Shown here piece by piece: positions 34,801 through 46,800 of a DNA stretch of 64,000 bases. Made by a program: the position numbers and the translations under genes. Each line of letters starts with the position of its first letter. The first letter of the stretch is position 1. The notes under the pieces were generated by a model. The model worked only from the letters and a program-made list of their open reading frames with translations, was not told where the DNA came from and did no database searches. The DNA is from Apricaphanius iberus. Its lineage: Eukaryota > Chordata > Actinopteri > Cyprinodontiformes > Aphaniidae. The DNA lies in the NCBI GenBank assembly GCA_028564705.1, contig JAPXFQ010001965.1, positions 496,001 through 560,000 on the forward strand, given 5' to 3'.

Positions 34801-37800
34801 TAATTTGCGGGTGATTTACTAAGATTGCGTGAGAAATTCTCAACAGGCGCAAGCAGCAGTATTCAAATGAGGAGTTTGTGGCCGCTAATGCGAGCTGCAC
34901 CACGGCTAGAGAGAGGAGGAATAATGCGCATGGATCCATCATGCTTCTTTGGCACAAAAAATAGGCTAAAATACTTTGAATTCTGTTTTTCGTTTGTCAC
35001 TAATAAATGTAATTCAAGCGGTGTACATGTGCTGCAATCTGCTGCATGCACACATCGTCTTGCAGGGTTAGACTGATTAAAACTGCAGCATGTCTGAATT
35101 TTGTTTTTAAAATGTCATATATGATGCCAATTATAATAGTGGTATTGTAAATGATTAATACATTTAATAATTGGACTCCAGGAAGGTTAAACACTACGTG
35201 AGAAACTAATGAAGATCCACTAGGACCATGTGCACAGGTTTATGGCCATTAGAGTGGTAATTACTCTTTATATTGTGAGTGGATGACATTTCTTGTTTAT
35301 CAATAATAAACTCATGTTGAATGTGCATGCATACAACACTACACCATAGTAGAAGTAGTAATCACGGTTGTTCACAAGATGGTGACACCCGAGAGCTTAA
35401 ACATAGCAGAACTTTTATGCTGTTTACTTAGGAAAAAAGACGAAAAAGGAACTGTCCACTCGTCCATTAAAACACAGTTGATCACAGTGATCTCTATCGG
35501 CCGAATCATAAAGATGTCTATTTACGAACCTCCGGCAATATGAGCTCTTGCTAATCCACCATGTTTTTCCGCGCGGGACCATCCTCGTAGTTACAAATTT
35601 TTCTAGGTGCGCGGTGCGGAAATTTTGGGGCGGGAGGAGGCCGCGTGGAGAGGCGCGGTTACTGAAATGACATAATTTGGCCGCGTGGAGCTGTGCGGAA
35701 CTTGCGGACGCGGCAAGCATGAACCAAGCTTTAGACACTAACGTGGAGCATGTTTGTTATTGCAGGAACAGAGCTGCTGCTAAACCAAAACGTTTTTAGC
35801 CCAACAGCTCCCCCCACCCAGGTCCCGCTTAGGCAGAGCAGATATTAACCCTACTGAGTTGCTGCTGTTGTTTTTGATACAGCGCTTGAGGCCACCACTT
35901 GTTCCCACCTATGCTCCAATGTAAAATATTTTCTATCTAAAATAATGCATACTAAAATCATAGATTTCACTAAGCCCCATCACTTCCTCACCTCATCTGG
36001 TTTGTGTGATCATTTCTGAGCTAAAACTGGGCTCTAAGAAATGCAGAAAGGAGTGGGAATCAAACACTGACTTAAAAGTCTGTTTGAAGCTGTGCAATAG
36101 CAAGAATCTATAATATTTTAAACAATATTAAGCAAATTTGTCCACTACTGGACACTGAATACAGAAAAGGACACGATTTTAAAAAAAGGATGGGGAGGGG
36201 GGGGTGATGTGGTTTTTGTTATCGCCCACTTACCGTTATCGAGGTGAATTGCTCAAAATACCGTGATATTAATTTGACCTCATCGCCCAGCCCTAATCAT
36301 ACCTATTAGAAATGAAATGATGCAAAAGTTATCATGTTTTAACAGAAATCCTTTTCTTATGGCATGGTTTTGAAATCATATTGGACTGAATTTGTAAAAG
36401 ACTTTTTGGGTTACGAAAATTTAGGCTTGATGCTGTGACAATGTCAAGAGTTTTTGCTTTATCTGTGGTCTTTTAAACTGATGGAGTCAAGTTAATTGCT
36501 AATTTCTAACCTTGCAATTTCTCTTTTCTGCTCCGTTAGAGAAAATTCTGACCTATTAACCCTGTAGGTACCCACATTCTCAGTGACTGTAAGAGATTAC
36601 GTCATGCAGTGACACACATTTTTTATGTTGTGTATCATCGACATAAATATGGTAACAGACATTGTAGAATGCCATAATTTGAGTTAGAATAGTATATAAA
36701 TATTAAATAAAAGTGACACGTGAATGGAGCCTTGAGGAACCCCGTTAGCATGATAAAAGAAACACACTTTCTGGGTAGATCATTCATTTGTTGAATTGTT
36801 GATACATTCCCTGTTTCCAAATTGTTCTTTTGTCTTAAATTGCTTATGTTTCTATTCCTATGTTTTAATTACCTTTTATAATAAGAGTCTTGAGATAATA
36901 ATTGGATAGTTAAGCACTAGATTTTTTGATATAAAAAGTTCAAAAATCAGCTGAAGAACTGATTAGTAGTCGATCAGAAGTTTAATGTGGTCTGTTCTTA
37001 CACTAATGCATTTGTTTGTGCTGTAGATTGACTGATGATATGGTTTGGTTTTTAGGACACACAGAGGATGTTGTGGCCTCAGAGGTCAGACTGTGCCCAC
37101 AAGTACCCCAGCGTACCACCTGCTCACCTGCTGCCAACCTACTACCTTTCACCTGAAACACAGGGCCTTGGGTCAGTGCACATTTCTGGGTTGACTGTTG
37201 ATGATTATTCTTTTTGCCAAGATCTCTGTATAATTAGAATTTAAGTCCATAGCCTGTGGAGGCCAATCCAATTGTGAAAAGATCAATCATATGCTTTCCG
37301 TGGTCCTCTCTCATAATTGCGGTCCAGAATAAGCCTCATTTGGCCACCTTGGAATGTAAGAGACAAAAGTTATTGGAAAAGCAATCTTTCATTCTGTTCT
37401 GATTATCAGCTGTTCTCCTTTATAAAAAATAAACAACTACCTCAAAGCAACTACACAATGGTGAGTTGTTTTTGCATTGTGTGTGTGGATGCTTTAACTG
37501 TTTGTTTTCCACAGAGCTTTCAAGTGACCTACTGTCTTAGTGAGATTTAAATACTTTCATAAGCTTATCAGCTGTTTTATTTGCTTGATGTAACCTGTAG
37601 ATTAAACAGTCATTTTATATATAAAAAATGCTGCGATTAAGAGAGCATTCTGGGCCCGTGCTGGTTAATCACGAAACTTCTGTTTTCAACTGTCTTTGTG
37701 TAAAATACACCAGAAACGGCACAGAAATGTAACTGGCAACAAGCCTCACAGCGTCTTAAGGACACATTTGTTAAATGCTCACAAATTGATCCTGCACACT

Positions 37801-40800
37801 TTAATCTGTGCCTCGGATTCTTCACGAAGCAATAAAAAAAGACAACCTTGTGAATTTAGAGCTACGTTGATTGCATATGGATTACATACTCTCAGTAAAC
37901 TCATTTAAATAATTTTTTTCTTTTTTCTTCAGCCCAGTGTCAGCTCTTCTGTATAGCAGCACCGGCCCCTTTTCAGGGGACAGTCTGCCTGACTGCAGCC
38001 CCGTCCCTCCACCATATCCCGCTTTCCTCCCTGCCTCATTAGACTGGCCCTTCGAAGAAAAAGAGCTGCCAGATTCCTTTGCATCAGAGGTATCAGTTTA
38101 ATTGTTTATAAATACATTTATATACTGTTATTTTAATTATGTACTATTTATATATCTATATCTCAATTGAATCAAATTATACATATGCTTGTTTGTGTTT
38201 ACAGATGCTACAGTTTCGCAGTGGAGGATTTACAATGGAGCAAATTGGCGACAGAATAGCACAAGCTATGAAAGAAGTAAACGAAGCTTCTTATTTTTGT
38301 TTCCTCTCAGCAGCAGATTCCTTCAAATGACATTGACAATCTTGTTGTAATGTACTCTTAGGTAATTGTTTGGTGGATAAAAGGTATCTGCTGAATCCTA
38401 GATGTGCTAAAGTATCACGTGCTGCTAATTAAAGTTTTCCAACACTGCACTGTCTTCCTGTTTGGAGCTAACAGCGGTTTGTTTGTGTAGGCCACTATAC
38501 CCCACTGGTTGGTCCACAATGAGGCAGCTCTATTTTGGCTGGCCAAAGGTAACGGCAGTCGTGCCTTGCAGTGCCTGCGTCAAGTGTTGAACTCTGCTCC
38601 ACCTTCGCACCATCACTTGGCCCTCACCAATGCTGCTAACCTCCTGCTGCACTATGGTTTGACTCCCCATGCACAAAAACTCCTGGACCATGTTTTGACA
38701 CTCAATGCATCTGAGGTAAAGAAAATTTGTAAAAAAAAAAAGCATAGCATTTTTTAAAGATCAATATGTACAGATTTACAGAAGGGGAAAAGCTGATTGG
38801 AGTTAAGTTTGCATCTTTAGGAATTTGAATGTGAATATAAGTATCTTCCCAACAGCTGTAAATAACTGCAGTCATGCACTCCTAATACACTGCATTGCCA
38901 AAATATCAAAACAATTCCAAAGTGATTTAAACATTGTTGTCAAATATAGTAACAATTTTAGAATTGTTCAACTTTAGCATGAACTATTTTGAAGTGGTCA
39001 TAACGTTGTATAATCTGTCTACCCAGGCATTGGCTTTATCTGCTTATTCTAATTTATTCATCAAAAAAGTTCCAAGTTTGCAGTCCTTCTTATACTTCTT
39101 TTAATATATTTTTCTGTTTTTTAAAACATATTTAAATGTATTTAAAAATCGACTTATTTCTCTTGAGGCGTACCAAAAATGTACAGATATATGCATTTGC
39201 AAACCTGCTACTTGTATATATAGTTACAACACAGTGTTTGACATAAGAAAGCTGCAATAGACTTTGGTAATTAATACAGATGTTCCCTTAAACTGTACAG
39301 TTTTTATGAACTTGCGTTTTTACACTGTTGATTACCTTGTTTTATCAATCTGTGTCAGATACAAAAGCCCAGTGTCTGTTTTTGTATGTTACCCCCGAGG
39401 TCATTTTCTCTCTGGTCTTCCTCCCCCAGCCCCACGCCCTGCTCAGCATGGTGAATGTGCATTTGGCCCAAAGCAATGTGACGGGTGCTCTGGCCTTGTT
39501 TCGTCACATTCTTGAGACAACCCTGTCCTCGTCTTCTTCCTTTGCGTCCTTCGCAGCCTGCGAACAGTGTCGCAGCAGCCTGCCTTTACTACGTTGTCTT
39601 CAGTTCTACCCCTCCCTTTACAATCTTTCCCACCGACAGCATTGCTCACGTAAGTAACAGAGTAACAGATTTTTCTTTTCTTCAAATATAAAGGGGGGGG
39701 GGGGTTTCACTGTTTGGGGACGATAAAAATGATCAGTCTTTGTAATCAGTTCATCTTATTTTGTAATCCTAGTGTAATCCTATTTTTATCAAATAGAAAT
39801 CAAATACAAGCATTTACCTCCATATGCAAAGTTTAAAATTTAAATAGATTTTGGTAGATGACGAAGAAAAGCAAATAACTCATATTATGATGATACACTT
39901 CTAAATAGGGCTGGACGATAATTGGATAGCAGTATATAACGATCGATAAACATGTGGTGCAATAGAAAAAAAAGGGGTCGATAAAAAAGTTCGATATAAA
40001 AAAAAGTTTCCCCTCATTTCATCAGGTAGCTTAATCCAACAATCATTACGTCAAACGAATCATTAACAATGACCCACGCAGCTCTGTCAGCCATCCCCTC
40101 TCTGCTGTCAAACCACAAAAAGGATTAAATGATTTGAGCTGAGACAGAATTTTTTGATAGTCAGATGTCACAACAAGGGAGCAGCGGAGGACGTTGTTCT
40201 GGATAAATGTTTCAGTGGCTCATGTAAAGGTTGCGTCCCATTTTGAACTGATCCTCCACGCACTAAAACACAAAACATAGCAATAATAAACGACATATAA
40301 TACTACGATACTATCTTAAGCAGGACTCCCCGCTCCCTGCGCTGCGGATCTGTTACAGAGAGACACAGAAAACTAACCAGGTCGTGCTGCTAACAACACC
40401 TGTGGCTTTTAAAATGTCCCCTCATTTCTGCCCCCGAAGCAAAAAACGCTATAAAAACACAACCGGCTTCAGCTCTCAGTGACTGGGCTGCAGTGTTCTG
40501 GGTTCCATCTACTCTCTGATGACTAGCTGGTTAGCTTTAGCCATAATAATCGATAATTATCAATCAATATGACTATTCCTTTATCAATATGCTCTTTTTC
40601 TATATCGTCCAGCCCTACTTCTAAATCACACAACTGTGAGAGGAAAATGTACTCTTTAAATAACAAGCTTTCAGTTACAGCCACTGCATTTCATTAGAAA
40701 TGTGTCTTAAAAAAGTCCATATCCTTAACATTAGGACTGCAACAAGCCATTATTTTGATCCTCAATTAATCGGATGGGGTCTCGATTCGGTTAATCAGAT

Positions 40801-43800
40801 GTTACAGCTGTTGAAATATTAAATAAACAATAGTTTTAAATGCCTATGCCTCATCAAAGTGCTGTAAGGAGAAATGTGCCATATTTCCAACATAAAGATG
40901 TATTCTTGTTGCTTAAAAGTGACCCGAGTTTTCAGAAACCTAACAAACATAACAAATCTAAAATCTAAATCAAAACATCACAACAGGCTCCCACCTCAGA
41001 TATCCTACAGCTGTTGAAATATCAAATAATAAGCAATAGGGCTGGGCCAAATGGCCACATTTTTATATCCCGAAATAGCTCAGTTTATATACCGAAAACT
41101 ATATACTTCACGATATAGCTATTTTTCTGTTAATTTATTTCATGAAAAGTTAATAAAAATGTACAACGTGGAAATGCTGTTTGAATGAAAGATGACGATA
41201 CCACCACCCAGACTCATCATGTACTGACGTCCTTGCATGTTTTCAGTAATCATTTAGGAGAGCGGCTCAGCTCTACACTCTGCCTGTGAATTGAACACGT
41301 TATTTGAAAAGCATCCAAATTTTGCAGTGACACCTGCTGTCACTCATTTTCTTAACTTTACAGCACGTTTTGGAAGAAGCAATTTTTTTCTCTGCTCATG
41401 CACACTCGTCTTTATTTGTTTCACTATCTGCGTGTCTCCTATGTAAAAGAGGGGTATTATGTCGATATGTGTTCCGACTCCACACACGCGCAAGACGGTG
41501 CTTGTAAATGTTAAACAGATGGATCACGTTAGGTTTAGGCACTGGTTCCTGAATAGTAGGATTAGGAAATAGTCAAGTTATGGTTATCGATGCTGTTTGG
41601 ATAAAAGAAGACCAATGCAGATTGGACAACTGTTATTTGTAAACTTTACCAGCTGCCGGTCCGACCAACGGACTCCCAACGCTACTCATTTATTTTATCA
41701 GCTGATCAAGAACCACTAAAACGAATACAGAGCGTCAATGAGCAAAAGCAGCGTCGAGTCGTTGTGTAAGCTCTGATAAAGACGCTGTAGCACACCACTG
41801 ATGTGTTACTAGCGAATGAAACACCTTTTAGAGCCAGTGTCGTTTTACCTGAGAGACGCTGTTTTTCTGTTCAAGCTGCGCATCGGGAGGGGGGAGGTTA
41901 GACATGCAGGGGGATTCATTTTGGATTTTCCGATAATCTTGTTTAGATCCCTGGTCTGAAACGTGTTGGTTATCGTCTTCCTCCCTGTTTTTTTTCATGT
42001 ATTGCAGCATGCACAGGAATGCAATAAGGTGCATCTCTATTAAATTTACTGCCTTAAAACCCTATCGTGGCTTAATCGATAGAGTCATATAAAACGATAG
42101 ATATTTTTTATTGTCCTGTTGATATATTTCGTCATATCGCCCAACCCCAATAAGGAATGAAAAATTGTTTTAAATGGCTTTGATTTATCAAAGTTCTTTC
42201 AGGACAAATTTGCCATAAATCAACATTAAAACAAATGGCACAATAGGCCTAAACACATTCTCCACCATCATGCATAACTAAGTACCAGACCAAATTCATG
42301 ACAACGTAATCATAGCTTAGCTTGCAAGTGCAACTGCTAAAATAAACAGCAGGAACTTCTGTATTGCTCACTTTGTTTGTCTAGCCATGCATGATGAGCT
42401 GGATGGGGAGCAGAAATGCACCAGACTTTTACAGACTTCTCTTGCTGAGACGCTACAATTCATTACTTAAAAAGTAAAATAGTTTTTTGCAACTTAGGCA
42501 GACACTGAGCTCTCCCCTTCCTTACTGATGACTCTGACATGCATTTATGAAGCTGCATCATCACCCTCGTACTCCTGTGTCCTACAAGGTCGGACTTACA
42601 AATGTTGGAGGTAACAAACGTCTTTGCAGTGTTTAAGATCAAGTGCTCTCCAACTTTTGACGTTTTTATTGTCTTAGGACTGCTTCTGCAATGCTCTGGT
42701 GCAGCCTGCAGCCTTCGTGACGAGCTGCTTGCGTCTACTTCTAAATAAAGGGTTACGTGGGGGAAAGAAAACGTTGCACGACTGGCAACCAAATTAGACC
42801 TCGTAATCATGCCACACAACAAATCAATGGCAAAATTGCCAAAAATTTAGTAATCGACGTTATCTCTTTAAAAAAAAAAAAAAATTTAAGCTTTGCTTTT
42901 CTGTTAAAACAGTTGCTGTCCCTTTATCTGCTCCGTCTGCCTTTGTGCTCCTCGCTCACATGCGCAGTTGTGGAACTATTGGTCAGCTGCAGCGTCACCA
43001 GAAGCAGTGTCTGCAATGAGCCGACAGGATAGCTCTGAAATTCTGGAGAGTTTTAAATAAAAAGAGAAGCATGTGTAATGCTAAATTCACCAAGTAGAAG
43101 CTGCTTACTGCAGTACAGCAGTGTAGTTTGAGTTTCTTAAAGCGAAGCCCGCTGTGGAAGATAACAAACATGGACAGTAACCTCTGTCAGCTAGTTAGCT
43201 TGTTAGCTGCTAACATTAGCATCAACAGTAGAGTGATTTTCTCTTTTCCCCACAGACATGTAGGCTTTTTACCTTCTCTCCTAGGTATCCAGGGGTATTC
43301 ATAGATTGATGAAAATGTCTAGATTCTCTCATATCGCATCCTCTACGGGCCGAGCTGCTGCTTAGAGGCTGATTCTGATCTGTCCAGACAGAACAGAGCG
43401 CAGCTGCTGCTGCTTAGAGAACATCAAGGTGCACTTGTTACAACAAAAAACTCCTACTTATTCTTATATTTGCATTAAAAATACAGATTTTGCCTGAATG
43501 TAATGTTTATTCTGACTTTAGATGTTAAATGGCTGTGGGCAGGAAGAATCTTTCTGTAAGGATCATTCAGTAGTTTTGATGAAGCTCCTGACTGAAGAGG
43601 CTTTGTATTACTTGATAGCTGCAACATATTAGTGTTGATGGTAATTTCACTACAATTAGCACACGTCATGTGTCTGCTGTAACAAAGTTTTATTTTTCAT
43701 ATAGTTCGTAAATGTTAAATGAGCTATCATCTAAAAAAATCACTATTTTAGATACAGAACACTTGAGGTAACACGCAAATATTAGAATAGCTGATTGCTC

Positions 43801-46800
43801 TTGCAATAACATGCATTTTACACATGATCCGATTAGTCGACCAATCTGGAAAAATAATTAGTGATTAGTCGATTATCAAAATAATCGTTTGTGGCAGCCC
43901 TAGTGTCAATGTATTTACAACAAGTCACGCTGTAAATCAAACGGATTTAAATAAACTTTAACACTTTCTACACTCAGTGTATTCATTGTATTTCTTCATA
44001 CTGAAATACAGTCTATCAGCCTTCGGGATGAGTTCTTAATTTTCAAATATTTACTTAGCGTTATCAATCTGTAAAGATTATTATGATCTCATTTTGATCA
44101 GCAGCTGTTTTTAAAAGGACTACTGGTAGTAATGTGTTCATAACAGTACCACAAGGTGGCATCAAAAGGCAAAAAGAGGTATGCCAACTGCTATTACATT
44201 TTCCGTAGCATCTGTAATACACAAAAAATATTTATATCAGTGAGACTGTTAAATATGAAATTTAAGTTGGTTACAATAAACTTATTTACCACAGTTTAAA
44301 ACATCTGTATCATCTCAGCTTTCTGCTGGAAAGAGAAACAAAAAGGTGTCTGTCTGATATGAGCCTTGGTCCCATCTAAGGGCTGTGAAAGTCGCTGTAA
44401 AAATTCTGACCTGAAGGAACAAAAACATGCGTTTGTTTTTTTTCTTTCAGTGCAGCTGAAGAAAAATGTCTTGAAGTGGAGAAATTCTGCTACTCAATTT
44501 TTTAAGCATCTGAAAATAGCTTTTTACTCTCCAAAGCTAAATATGGTTACGTTAAAAAAAACATACAGAGTTCTTGAGGTCAAACAAGCTGTGACAAAAC
44601 ACTCCCTACCATTAGTCTTTGTGTTTCATTAGTAAAGAACTCTTTAAAGATTTCAGGGGGGTTGTTGATGCTTGATAGAAATATGCTTGTATGTTTACAG
44701 ATGTAGTCGGTTTTCAAATGCAAACCGGAGCAATGAAGGAAATGATACCAACATCCATTCTGTGAAGTAAAAAACAATAAAAAAACAAAGGAAGCATAGT
44801 TGGTTTTACTTTTATCAAACACATTTTATTCTGTTGTGTTTGCAGATGTAAAATCTGTTGCGTTGTGGCTTCTTAAGGTGTTTCTATCTTACACTGTCTC
44901 TAAAGAGAAAAGTGCGATTGTATAGATTCTCATATAATCTGAAAGCAACATCTAAATTGAGATGTCATCGTTTATACTTGTGTTATAAAACTCCTTTAAT
45001 GTGGATTGAATGAAGGTGTTAAAGTTTTGAATATTTAGTACGGCTTTATTTGTGGTGATCCAGAGAATGGAGCCTGTATGGCTGAGGAAGACTTTGGCAT
45101 ACAGCTGGAGGAATGGGACGGCAGTGAAGAGAAACAAGACGCAGCTGCCAACTCTGCCATCGAAGACACGCTGCTCTTTGAGAGTGAGAAAAGACTTTCC
45201 ATGATCCTTTTATCACATTAAAAAGCGATTTTAAAATAGAAAAAATGTACATTGAAATTTTGTTTTAACACACTGTTCCTTGCAAAAGTATTTAAACTTT
45301 TTACACATTTTGACACGTACAATCATGTTACTCCCAGTTCAGTAGTGTTTGATATTTCAGTATAAACCAGTTTTACTTCGGTCTAGATAAATATTTAAGA
45401 CCAAACAAACTACAAATGACATTTTTTAACACAGTAATTAAATTTGTTCTGATTCCCAGACCTGAAACTGTTTTGTTTAGTTACTTTAATCTTGTAAGAA
45501 TGCTCTGTCGGTTTGCTTAATTAACTGCAATGACAAAAAAAACCCCACTGCATATGACGTTTAGATCCTCATCGGTTCTGTTTTGCTGTCAACACCTCTC
45601 CTTTCTCCCATAATCCTGTGTGTCCCCTGATCATTTAGATGTTATCTTAGACAGTAATGGCTCAGGCGAAGCGACGGCCCAGCAGCAGGCATCTCCCTCC
45701 ACCACAGGAACTTCCAAAATGTCATCATCCTTTGGAGATGGAGGAGTGGAAAGAGAGGAGGAGTGGCAGCTGAAGGAGGACCTGATGGGAGCATTCGAGG
45801 GAGCACTGGATGTGGGAGGAAAACGTGGAGACCTGCAAGGTATAAGAGTGCTCAAGAACGACCGCGTCATGGGGGCCCGTGCTGGAAGTGGACCATGTTT
45901 CGGAAACTGTGAGGATGATGATGGAGCGGAGTGGGTAAGTGTTGAAACTGAGCTTTTTGTTTAAAAATCAGAATAGTAAGTTGGAGAAATGTGACTTGTA
46001 GGGATTATGTAGGTTCGCTGAATATGTAGTTGAGCTTTCTTGCATGCGTTTAGATCACCTTCCAGGTAAAACGGGTCCGTAAGTCCAAGGCAGACGGATC
46101 AGAAAGCGTTACCATCTCTGACGACAGTCAAAACGAGGAGTCGCTGCCAGGAGGGAGCTCTGTACTGGAAATCAGTGGTCCAACTATCCCATCTCCTGGT
46201 CCTTCAGGTAGGAAAAAAAACATGCATTTTATACGCGTACAGCAGCATGAACATGGGGAGAAGGTACGTGATATGGACCTTTTTTTGTGCCTTTTTGAAC
46301 AGGCCGCTGGCGAGACTATACGAGTCTTGGCTGGCCAGGACCAGAGGAGTGCCAGCGTACACGGAGGGTTGACCTCACTACTGTAGCTAGTACTTGGTTG
46401 GCTGTTTCTGCCAAGAACATTGAGTAAGTATGTCAGAATACAATAGAATAGAATAGGAAATTCAGCTGTGACAGCAGTAAAGAATCAGGTAGTATAATCA
46501 TAGATTCAATCAAAAACAGTATAAAAACAGTATTGAGAATAATATATGTAGATTAAGGAAAAAAAATACAAATCCAAACTATTGTGCAGTTATTAAAAAT
46601 AAAGTGGTATACTCAGATTGAATATGCGACAGAAAAGGATAACAAAAAATATATTAATTTCCTGAATGTGTATTTTTATGCACTGATAAACAGTCAAAAT
46701 CACAGTTGGTTTACATTTTGTATGTCTTTATTCAGACACCTTGAGAATTTAAAGCATTAGGCACCTCAATGAGACATTAAGAAGAGATGAACATCAGTTT

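Noticed and set aside
42463..42822. 119-codon minus-strand frame
   Set aside because: It lies inside the hAT-like element and shows no transposase motif.
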